Of a stretch of 64,000 nt of DNA, positions 58,206 to 64,000 are shown piece after piece. The DNA is from Amycolatopsis acidiphila. Lineage in GTDB: Bacteria; Actinomycetota; Actinomycetes; Mycobacteriales; Pseudonocardiaceae. Positions within the stretch are counted from its first letter, which is position 1. Each line of letters begins with the position of its first letter. The translations under genes were made by a program, and so were the position numbers. The notes below the pieces were generated by a model. The model saw only the letters and a program-made list of their open reading frames with translations. It was not told the DNA's origin and made no database searches. The stretch lies in NCBI RefSeq assembly GCF_021391495.1, contig NZ_CP090063.1, positions 2,542,001-2,606,000 on the forward strand, written 5' to 3'.

Positions 58206-58211
58206 GGCGCC

Positions 58212-59105
58212 TCAGTCCTTCAGGGACAGGTCGGGGAGGTCGGCCATCTGCTCCGCCGCGTTGTAGTTCGGGTGGTTGAAGGTGTGGAGGATGAACATGT
58301 GGCGGGGCCAGGGGGCGATGCGGGCGCTGCCGCCGAGGGTTTTTTCGAGGTTTTCGAGTTGGCCGATGCGGCGGGTGTCGTGTTTGGTGTTGAAGGCGGT
58401 GATGGCGGCGCGTTCGCCGGTTTCGGTGGTGTAGGGGTAGCCGGTGAGGTCGTCGAAGTACATGGGGACGCGGGGGAGTGCGCGGTCGGGGGCGAGTGCG
58501 GTGATGGCGTCGAGGGCGGCGTGGGTGCCGGTGTAGACGTCGAGGTCGTGGGAGATGAACCCGAGTGGTGGTAGGTCGCCGGAGTCGATGCGGGCCATGA
58601 GGGGTGCGGTGGTTTCGGTGACGTCGCCGAGGATGAGTTGCGCGGTGCGCAGTTTCGGGGCCAGCGCTTGCTGGTTCATGGGGAAGGCGCCGGCGTGCAG
58701 GGCGTGGCCGCAGTCGCGGGGGTCGGTGGGCGGCAGGAGTCCGGTGCCGGAGTCGAGGCCGACGACGGCGACGCGGATGTCGTACCAGCGGGAGATCAAC
58801 TCGGCGTAGTCCTCGAGTGCGCGTAGTCCGTTGCCGCCGGCGACGCCGAATTCCAGGGCGGTGAACGCGTCGGCGCCGATCGCGCGGGCGGTGCGGGCGG
58901 CGGTGATCAGCCCGTAGATGTACGGCGGGTAGGGCAGTGGTCCGCGGCCGCGTTTTTCCAGCTGGTGCAGGCGGACGGCGGCTTCGTCCCAGGGCCAGGG
59001 CTGCGGCGCCACGACCTCCCGTACCCGGATCGCCAGCTGCACCAGACCGGCCGGAGCCAGCCCCGCGGCACGACGAGAAGCACGATCAAGGAACGAACCA
59101 GCCAT
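58212..59105 (-). CDS. Uncharacterised protein with SAM-methyltransferase-like fold
   Basis: 297 residues, not assigned to a known family. Residues about 80-105 read ALEFGVAGGNGLRALEDYAE, like the glycine loop of class I methyltransferases. Later LGFISHDLDVYTGTHAALDA and VPMYFDDLTGYPY recall the TylF-type Asp-rich metal region. It ends HTFNHPNYNAAEQMADLPDL. It may methylate a sugar or nucleotide-linked substrate, but the key residues are not certain. No operon partner; its terminator lies in the triplicated repeat. Confidence 0.65.
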   Translation of the reverse strand: MAGSFLDRASRRAAGLAPAGLVQLAIRVREVVAPQPWPWDEAAVRLHQLEKRGRGPLPYPPYIYGLITAARTARAIGADAFTALEFGVAGGNGLRALEDYAELISRWYDIRVAVVGLDSGTGLLPPTDPRDCGHALHAGAFPMNQQALAPKLRTAQLILGDVTETTAPLMARIDSGDLPPLGFISHDLDVYTGTHAALDAITALAPDRALPRVPMYFDDLTGYPYTTETGERAAITAFNTKHDTRRIGQLENLEKTLGGSARIAPWPRHMFILHTFNHPNYNAAEQMADLPDLSLKD

Positions 59106-59184
59106 AACGGACTCCCACGATCAGGTGACGATGCCCGTGTATCGCGGCTCACGTCCTCGCGTTACGGCGTGGGCGATCCCGGCG

Positions 59185-59517
59185 TCAGTCGGCTTCGCCG
59201 AGCACGAGCGCCAGCAGCCCCGGGAAACACACGTCGAACTCCTCGCGCCGGAGCCTGTTGTACCGCCGGGTGCCGCGGTCGACCTGCTCGAGCAGCCCGG
59301 CCGCGCGAAGCACGGCGAAGTGGTGGCTCGCGGTCGCCTTCGAAACCGGGAGGTCGAAGGTGCCGCAGGCGCGGGTGAAGTCCGGTTCGGCCGCCACCTC
59401 CCGCAGGATCGAGCGGCGCACCGGATCGGCCACCGCGCTGAGCGCGTCCTGCAACGTCACGTCGGCCGGGTCGGTGTGCGTCAGGCTCCTGCCGCGCTGG
59501 GTGGCCGGCTCGGGCAC
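59185..59517 (-). CDS. ArsR-family transcriptional regulator 1
   Basis: 110-residue winged-helix regulator: DALSAVADPVRRSILREVAA, then DLPVSKATASHHFAVLRAAG as the recognition helix and QVDRGTRRYNRLRREEFD as the wing. No metal-binding CxC motif is seen. GTG 59517 follows GAGGAGG by 5 bases; the longer upstream frame is spurious. It is divergent from the SRPBCC/ArsR operon across 348 bp. Confidence 0.88.
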   Translation of the reverse strand: MPEPATQRGRSLTHTDPADVTLQDALSAVADPVRRSILREVAAEPDFTRACGTFDLPVSKATASHHFAVLRAAGLLEQVDRGTRRYNRLRREEFDVCFPGLLALVLGEAD

Positions 59518-59865
59518 GAGAACCTCCTCGACTCGTGTTCGACCAACATCGTACGGCCGACAGCAGTGATCGCCGCACTGCACGCACGGGCAGACCTGAT
59601 GTCCTTCCCGGGCCGGTGCGTATCTCGGCGTCACCGATATCGACCGCAGCGCACCGCTTTCCCGCCGGTACGAGCTGGGCGGCCCACCGCCACATCACAC
59701 GCTCTGCTGATCGGCACTCCGGCCCGCGCGTCTGGACGTCCCGCGAGCGCCCTGGTGTCCACGGCAGCCATCCGGTCGCCGATCCCCTCGCGTCCGCCCA
59801 TTGACGCAACTCGTCAGTTGCCATACTGTGGCAACCGAAGGGTTGCTACTCGAAGGAGGAGGGTC
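59518..59865. promoter_or_regulatory. Divergent control region with strong promoter and GTTGCCA/TGGCAAC operator
   Basis: Near the plus-strand operon, TTGACG (59801-59806) and TACTGT (59824-59829) are spaced 17 bases, a near-ideal vegetative promoter. The -10 lies inside a palindrome with arms GTTGCCA (59817-59823) and TGGCAAC (59829-59835), a likely ArsR-family operator. GGAGGAGG precedes ATG 59866. The rest of the 348 bp shows no gene; a partly symmetrical TATCTCGGCGTCACCGATA lies near 59620-59642. Confidence 0.7.
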
Positions 59866-60297
59866 ATGGGATTCCCCGATCGGATCGAGCGGGTGGTCGA
59901 GCTCGCGCACCCGCCCACGAAGGTGTGGGCCGCGCTCACCACGGCCGAGGGGCTCGGCACGTGGTTCGGCAACGAGGCGACGATCGACCTGCGCCCGGGC
60001 GGCTCGGCCCGGATGACCTGGACCGACGGCCACGAGCAGGACATGCGCGTCGAACGGGTGGAGGAGCCCTCGGTGTTCGGCTTCACGTGGCGGATCTACG
60101 GCCTGCCCGACGACGACCCGCGCCGCACGTACGTGGAGTTCACCCTCGAACCGGCAGGCGAGGGCACCCGGCTGACGGTCGTCGAGACCGGGTTCGCCCA
60201 GTTGCCGGGCGACGAGCACAACGCGGCGTTCAAGGGCAACGTCGGCGGCTGGGCGCGCGAACTGGGCGAGCTCGCCGAATACCTCGATGCGGCCTGA
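59866..60297 (+). CDS. SRPBCC/AHSA1-family protein 1
   Basis: 143-residue START-like (SRPBCC) domain: IERVVELAHPPTKVWAALTT, LGTWFGNEATIDLRPGG and GWARELGELAEYL are standard AHSA1 motifs. It binds a small hydrophobic ligand. It is commonly paired with an ArsR regulator, as here: the regulator gene starts 11 bp before its end. Exact function unknown. Confidence 0.9.
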   Translation: MGFPDRIERVVELAHPPTKVWAALTTAEGLGTWFGNEATIDLRPGGSARMTWTDGHEQDMRVERVEEPSVFGFTWRIYGLPDDDPRRTYVEFTLEPAGEGTRLTVVETGFAQLPGDEHNAAFKGNVGGWARELGELAEYLDAA

Positions 60298-60616
60298 CGT
60301 CGAGGCGATCGCCGAGCAGGTCTTCGTCGCCCTCGCCGACCCGAGCCGGCGCACGATCCTGGCCGCGCTCGCGTCGGGCGGCCCCGCCACGGCCACCGAC
60401 CTGGCCGCGCGCCTGCCCATCACCCGCCAGGCGATCGCCAAGCACCTGGCCCTGCTCGCCGAAGCAGGACTCGTGACAGCCGAGCCGGGGGAGCGCCGGC
60501 GCGTGCGCTACCGGCTCCGTTCGGCCCCCATGCAAGTCGCACAACAGTTCCTGGCCGCGCTGGCCCGGGACTGGGACAGCCCGCTCGACGCGCTGCGGGA
60601 CCACCTCGACCGATGA
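60287..60616 (+). CDS. ArsR-family transcriptional regulator 2
   Basis: 109-residue winged helix: VFVALADPSRRTILAALASG, ARLPITRQAIAKHLALLAEA (recognition helix) and PGERRRVRYRLRS (wing). Of the SRPBCC-associated ArsR type. It overlaps the SRPBCC gene by 11 bp and probably binds the palindrome at 59817-59835. Confidence 0.9.
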   Translation: MRPDVEAIAEQVFVALADPSRRTILAALASGGPATATDLAARLPITRQAIAKHLALLAEAGLVTAEPGERRRVRYRLRSAPMQVAQQFLAALARDWDSPLDALRDHLDR

Positions 60617-60631
60617 ACCGGAGGAGAGATC

Positions 60632-61123
60632 ATGACCGAGCACAGCTTCAGCACGACCATCCTGGTGGACCGCACCACGCGGGAAGCCTTCGACGCCATC
60701 GGGAAGGTCCGCGCGTGGTGGTCCGAGTGCATCGACGGGCCCACCGCCGAGCCCGGCGACGAGTTCGTCTACGACTTCGCGGGCAAGCACCGCTGCACGA
60801 TCCGGGTGACCGAGGCCGTTCCCGGCCGCAAGGTTGCCTGGCTCGTGCTGGACAACGAATTCGACTTCACCCGCGACGAGACGGAGTGGGTCGGCAACAC
60901 GATGATCTTCGACATCGGCGGGCGGGACGGCCGGACGGAGGTCCGCTTCACCCAGCAGGGCCTGGTGCCCGCGTACGAATGCTTCGACGTCTGTGCCACG
61001 GCGTGGAGCTTCTTCGTCGGCACCAGCCTGAAGAACCTGATCACCACCGGGCAGGGACTCCCGAGCGGCCGCGACATCGCGCGCGTGCCCGCCGAGGAGC
61101 ACGCCCTCGCGCAGAGGAGCTGA
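60632..61123 (+). CDS. SRPBCC/AHSA1-family protein 2
   Basis: 163-residue SRPBCC protein: TTILVDRTTREAFDAIGKVR, RAWWSECIDGPTAEPGDEFV, and a C-terminal CATAWSFFVGTSLKNLITTG helix. Distinct from protein 1 and of the glyoxalase/bleomycin-neighbour type seen beside ArsR genes. ATG 60632 follows GGAGGAG. It is the third gene of a four-gene operon. Confidence 0.88.
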   Translation: MTEHSFSTTILVDRTTREAFDAIGKVRAWWSECIDGPTAEPGDEFVYDFAGKHRCTIRVTEAVPGRKVAWLVLDNEFDFTRDETEWVGNTMIFDIGGRDGRTEVRFTQQGLVPAYECFDVCATAWSFFVGTSLKNLITTGQGLPSGRDIARVPAEEHALAQRS

Positions 61124-61125
61124 CC

Positions 61126-61815
61126 ATGCAAACACCACCGATCGTCTCGGCCGAGGACTGGGAGGCTGCGCGTCAGCGGCTGCTGGTCGAGGAGAAGGAG
61201 CTGACCCGGGCCCGGGACGCGCTGGCCGCCCGGCGCCGGCGGATGCCGTGGCTGCCGGTCGACAAGCCGTACCGGTTCGAAGGCCCGCGCGGCGAGGCGA
61301 GCCTGCTCGACCTGTTCGACGGCCGCCGCCAGCTGATCGTCTACCGCGCGTTCTTCGATCCCGGCCTGTCCAGCTGGCCCGGCAACGCCTGCCACGGCTG
61401 TTCGATGATCGCCGACCAGGTCGCCCACGTCGCGCACCTGAACGCCCGGGACACCACGCTGGTGTTCGCCTCGCGTGCGCCGCAGCCCGACATCGAGCGG
61501 CTGAAGGCGCGGATGGGCTGGGCGATGCCCTGGTACACCATGCTCGACGGGTTCGACACCGACTTCGGGGTGGACGAATGGCACGGCACCAACGCCTTCA
61601 TCCGCGACGGCGACCGGGTGTTCCGCACCTACTTCCTCAACAACCGCGGCGACGAAGCGCTCGGCGGCACGTGGAGCTACCTCGACCTCACCGCGCTCGG
61701 ACGGCAGGAGGACTGGGAGGACTCGCCCGAGGGCTACCCGCAGACGCCGCCGTACGAGTGGTGGAACTGGCACGACGAGTACGGCGACACCGCCGCGCCG
61801 CGCCCGTCGGCCTGA
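61126..61815 (+). CDS. DUF899 thioredoxin-like protein
   Basis: 229 residues of the DUF899 family, thioredoxin-like fold. Landmarks are SAEDWEAARQRLLVEEKELT, RRRMPWLPVDKPYRFEGP, ACHGCSMIADQVAHVAHLNA with a conserved CxxC, and YEWWNWHDEY at the C-terminus. Regularly encoded next to SRPBCC/ArsR pairs. The CxxC suggests a redox role; no activity is established. ATG 61126 is 2 bp past the previous stop. Confidence 0.9.
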   Translation: MQTPPIVSAEDWEAARQRLLVEEKELTRARDALAARRRRMPWLPVDKPYRFEGPRGEASLLDLFDGRRQLIVYRAFFDPGLSSWPGNACHGCSMIADQVAHVAHLNARDTTLVFASRAPQPDIERLKARMGWAMPWYTMLDGFDTDFGVDEWHGTNAFIRDGDRVFRTYFLNNRGDEALGGTWSYLDLTALGRQEDWEDSPEGYPQTPPYEWWNWHDEYGDTAAPRPSA

Positions 61816-61848
61816 TCGGCCTGACAGTCCACATCGGACGGAGACGGG

Positions 61849-62316
61849 CTACTTGCCGGTCTTCTGCTTCTCGATCTGGTCCCGTCGTTGCCAGGCCGGT
61901 CAGCTCCTTGTTGTAGGCGTCGGCGACTTGGTGAGGTTCTTGTCGATCGCCTCGGCGCCCGGCCGGTCCTGCGCGGAGGTGAGCGCGACCTTCAGCACGC
62001 CGGGGTGTTCCTCGAAGATCTTGCCGACGTGGGTCGAGCCCGGCGGGACGACGATGACGTTCTGGCCCCAGAAGATCGGCTCGGTGAAGGCCACGCTCTT
62101 CTTGCGCTCGTCACTCGCCACGAGGCCGACGGCCATCATGTCGTACTGCCCGCAGTCGAGCCCGGGAAGTCCGGCCGCGACGGTGGTCGTCTTGTGGACG
62201 ATCTGTGGCGGGTCGCCGGACAAGGGCTCCCGCGGCGGGCCGTTGTGCTCGATGCCGATCCGAGGATCGTCGTGCCGGGAGTCGTCGCGCAGCGCCGTCC
62301 ATCGAGGGGCACTCAC
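61849..62316 (-). pseudogene. Decayed amino-acid ABC transporter binding protein
   Basis: Fragments of a GlnH/HisJ-like binding protein. The central part reads GLDCGQYDMMAVGLVASDER, KKSVAFTEPIFWGQNVIVVP and LKVALTSAQDRPGAEAIDKN. The frame is then broken twice, with DAYNKELTGL in one frame and the terminal DQIEKQKTGK, ending at 61849, in another. The N-terminal lobe and signal peptide are missing. No permease or ATPase gene is adjacent. Confidence 0.75.
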
Positions 62317-62381
62317 CGCCCATGAGAGCTACCTGAACAAGCCCTGACTTCGCGGCGCCGGTCGGGCCCGACGGCCGCCGG

Positions 62382-63362
62382 TCATTTCGCCGGTCGGTGC
62401 TGCTGCCCGTTCTCCCCGCCGTGCAAGCGGTTCAGCATGGCGTTGTACGCGCGCAGCGCTTCCTCGTCCTCGTCGAGATCCACGCCGGGATCGAGCGTGT
62501 CGGTCCGGCCCGTCACCGCCGAGCGCCGCGCCGACTCCAGCCACGCCCCGAGATCCCCGGCGCCGGAGGACGAGCCGACCCATACGGTGATGACGATCAC
62601 CGCCACGCCCGCCATCAGCAGGTCTCCGCCGACCCACATCATGGCGCCGCCCCAGTGCAGATCGTCGACCGGGCCCGGGCCCCACCCGCGGCCGGGCGAG
62701 ACGTAGGCCGGGAACGGCGGCTGCGAGGTCATCAGCAGCGTGAGGCCCACGACGGTGTCGACCACCATCCCGACGAGCAGTACCACCAGGCGAAGCAGCT
62801 GCGGCAGCCGCCGCCCGAACGGCTCCGTGCCGAGGATCGGCAGCAGGAAGAGGTAACCGCTGCTGAGGTAGAGCAACTCCTCGACGCCGTGCACCACCGG
62901 ATGTGTCGCGGCGGTCTGCTGGAACGGCGTGAGGTGGGTGCCGACCACCACGGCCGCGTAGTAGACGAAGGCGAACACCGGATGCGTCAGCAGTCCGGCA
63001 GCGCGGCTACGGCGGGCCCGCGCGGCCGTGCGGCGGAACCGGTCCCCGCTCGCCCGGCGCAGCAGTTCCAGCGGGCGGCCCAGGAGCAGCAGGGCCGGTA
63101 CCACCATGATGAGGAGCAGGTGTTGTGCCATGTGGACGGTGAACAGCACGGTGCTGTAGGCGTTCACGCTGCCACCGGCCGCGACCGTGCCCAGCAACAG
63201 TCCCAAGTAGAACCACACGGCCTCCCGCAGCCGCCAGTCCCGCACCCGCAGGATGCCGGCCAGGTACCCGGCGGCCGCGACCGCGATCACGACGGCGGCG
63301 GCGACCGGCATGTCCCACACCGTCAGGGCGGTGTGCCAGGACAGGGCTGGTGGGACGGTCAA
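62382..63362 (-). CDS. Cytochrome c oxidase assembly-like membrane protein (CtaG/caa3 family)
   Basis: 326 residues with about eight membrane helices. Family motifs are VNAYSTVLFTVHMAQHLLLI, MVVPALLLLGRPLELL, THPVFAFVYYAAVVVGTH and VHGVEELLYLSSGYLFLLP; the histidines in HMAQH and VHGVEE are probable copper or heme ligands. The start appears to be TTG 63362 with GAGGA upstream, since no ATG or GTG fits. The cytoplasmic tail is acidic, then Gln/His-rich. It is divergent from a copper-type P-ATPase, consistent with copper delivery. Confidence 0.87.
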   Translation of the reverse strand: MTVPPALSWHTALTVWDMPVAAAVVIAVAAAGYLAGILRVRDWRLREAVWFYLGLLLGTVAAGGSVNAYSTVLFTVHMAQHLLLIMVVPALLLLGRPLELLRRASGDRFRRTAARARRSRAAGLLTHPVFAFVYYAAVVVGTHLTPFQQTAATHPVVHGVEELLYLSSGYLFLLPILGTEPFGRRLPQLLRLVVLLVGMVVDTVVGLTLLMTSQPPFPAYVSPGRGWGPGPVDDLHWGGAMMWVGGDLLMAGVAVIVITVWVGSSSGAGDLGAWLESARRSAVTGRTDTLDPGVDLDEDEEALRAYNAMLNRLHGGENGQQHRPAK

Positions 63363-63400
63363 CGGTCCTCGCTCGAATTCGCCGGGGTGCTCAGGATTCC

Positions 63401-63413
63401 CAGTGTGGCACTG
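63401..63413. promoter_or_regulatory. CAGTG-TGG-CACTG palindrome in the CtaG/P-ATPase gap
   Basis: A 5+5 inverted repeat in the 135-bp divergent gap, followed closely by GATAAT (63417-63422), a possible -10 for the P-ATPase. A copper-responsive regulator site is possible, but no consensus is assigned. Confidence 0.4.
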
Positions 63414-63497
63414 CGGGATAATGGAGTCCGAGGCACCGTCCCCGGAAAATCCGCGACGCCGTCCCGAAATGGGTGCCGGAGAGAAGTTGGTTCATCA

Positions 63498-64000
63498 ATG
63501 CCCGATACGTTCCCGCCCGGTTCGACGGGTTCGCTCGAACTGGCGATCGGCGGAATGACGTGCGCGGCGTGCGCCGCACGGGTCGAGCGCAAGCTGAACA
63601 AGCTCGACGGCGTCGTCGCCACCGTGAACTACGCCACCGAGCGGGCCACCGTGTCCGGGCCGGTCGCGGTGGAGCGGCTGATCTCCCAGGTCGAGGGCGC
63701 GGGCTACACGGCGAAGCTGGTCGAGGACGGCGAGTACGACGACGGGCAGGGCCGCGTCCGCGTACTGTGGCGCCGCCTCGTGGTCGCGTTGCTGGCCGGC
63801 GTTCCGCTGGCGGACCTGTCGATCACGCTCGCCCTCGTCCCGTCGCTGCGCTTTCCCGGCTGGCAGTGGGTGCTGCTCGCGCTGATCGTGCCGGTTGTCA
63901 CCTGGTGCGCGTGGCCGTTCCACCGCAAGGCCGCCGAGGCCGCCCGGCACGGGGCCAGTTCGATGGACACGCTGGTGTCGCTGAGCATCATCGCCGCCAC
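63498..64000 (+). CDS. Heavy-metal P1B-type ATPase, probably copper (3' end outside window)
   Basis: Only the N-terminal 167 codons are in the window. A heavy-metal-associated domain comes first (IGGMTCAACAARVERKLNKL; CxxC metal site), then a linker and the first membrane helices (WRRLVVALLAGVPLADLSIT; WQWVLLALIVPVVTWCAWPF) and HGASSMDTLVSLSIIAA. These match CopA/CtpA-like copper pumps; the ion-selective CPC motif lies beyond the end. ATG 63498 is preceded by GGAGAGAAG. Divergent from the CtaG-like gene. Confidence 0.9.
   Translation, partial: MPDTFPPGSTGSLELAIGGMTCAACAARVERKLNKLDGVVATVNYATERATVSGPVAVERLISQVEGAGYTAKLVEDGEYDDGQGRVRVLWRRLVVALLAGVPLADLSITLALVPSLRFPGWQWVLLALIVPVVTWCAWPFHRKAAEAARHGASSMDTLVSLSIIAA

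Larger units (their letters stand above)
57890..58208. repeat. Three near-tandem copies of a terminator-bearing unit
   Basis: Units begin at 57890, 58029 and 58161 (GAGAAGGCGCTT, GAGAAGGCGCTTTC, GAGAAAGCGCTTTC), each followed by a GC-rich hairpin, a CCTTC(A/G)GG segment and CGGCGCCCTCGGGAGCC-like text in the first two copies. The third unit merges into the 3' end of the minus-strand gene at 58212. The first two look like decayed duplications of that gene end. No gene is seen in 57833-58211. Confidence 0.65.

Overview
The window is a high-GC actinobacterial chromosome segment. The evidence is strong G/C bias at third codon positions, many GTG starts, long chains of genes overlapping by 4 bp, and the gene families present. 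It best fits a Pseudonocardiaceae-type soil actinomycete (Amycolatopsis-like); that placement is inferred from gene content. No rRNA, tRNA or CRISPR array is visible. Most of the window is accessory catabolism: several substrate-specific import and degradation operons, each beside a LacI, MarR, LysR or ArsR regulator, separated by short stretches of decayed genes.

Layout. 1-3765: 3' part of a sugar ABC importer operon ending in a GH5-like glycosidase. 3747-10737: small housekeeping and stress genes (GNAT, pirin, MOSC, LysE with divergent LysG, two DJ-1/PfpI proteins, an XRE-cupin regulator, a frameshifted phosphinothricin-type acetyltransferase, a second GNAT). 10779-19002: a LacI repressor divergent from a YtfQRT/YjfF-like CUT2 importer and a secreted GH2 enzyme with a LamG-like lectin domain, possibly a galactofuranose-scavenging unit. 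19052-19477: fused debris of a flavin monooxygenase and an ABC permease. 19485-28960: two tandem MarR regulators, a two-component flavin monooxygenase (HpaB/HpaC type), a UbiD-type decarboxylase, an amidase-like CN-hydrolase, a DUF2848 protein, a cupin, an unexported SsuA/THI5-like binding protein and an aromatic-acid-type MFS carrier. They look like an (N-hetero)aromatic acid degradation module.

28968-38445: a junction of two truncated genes, then an eight-gene, fully overlapping minus-strand operon: MFS carrier, two creatinase-like M24 proteins, an ornithine cyclodeaminase/mu-crystallin-family protein, and two complete aconitase-like large/small subunit pairs. One large subunit has lost all three [4Fe-4S] cysteines. 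A MarR gene stands at its head. I know no described pathway with this composition, and it is the best candidate for an undescribed system. 38695-51720: a carbohydrate-type regulon under a second LacI protein (ABC importer, cupin, LacI, two Gfo/Idh/MocA dehydrogenases, DUF993, sugar isomerase, two PmoA-like proteins, GH5 enzyme) with three matching operators. Within it one PmoA-like gene is broken by a 152-bp internal inversion, and the terminal GH5 gene is truncated into debris.

51721-64000: remnants including a fumarylacetoacetate-hydrolase relative; a RibD-like reductase; an MFS carrier with an FMN-dependent alpha-hydroxy-acid dehydrogenase; a repeat lectin gene split by an 867-bp IS5-type element; a triplicated terminator unit; an unrecognised SAM-fold protein; ArsR/SRPBCC pairs with a DUF899 protein; a decayed amino-acid binding protein; a CtaG-like membrane protein; and the start of a copper-type P-ATPase running off the end.
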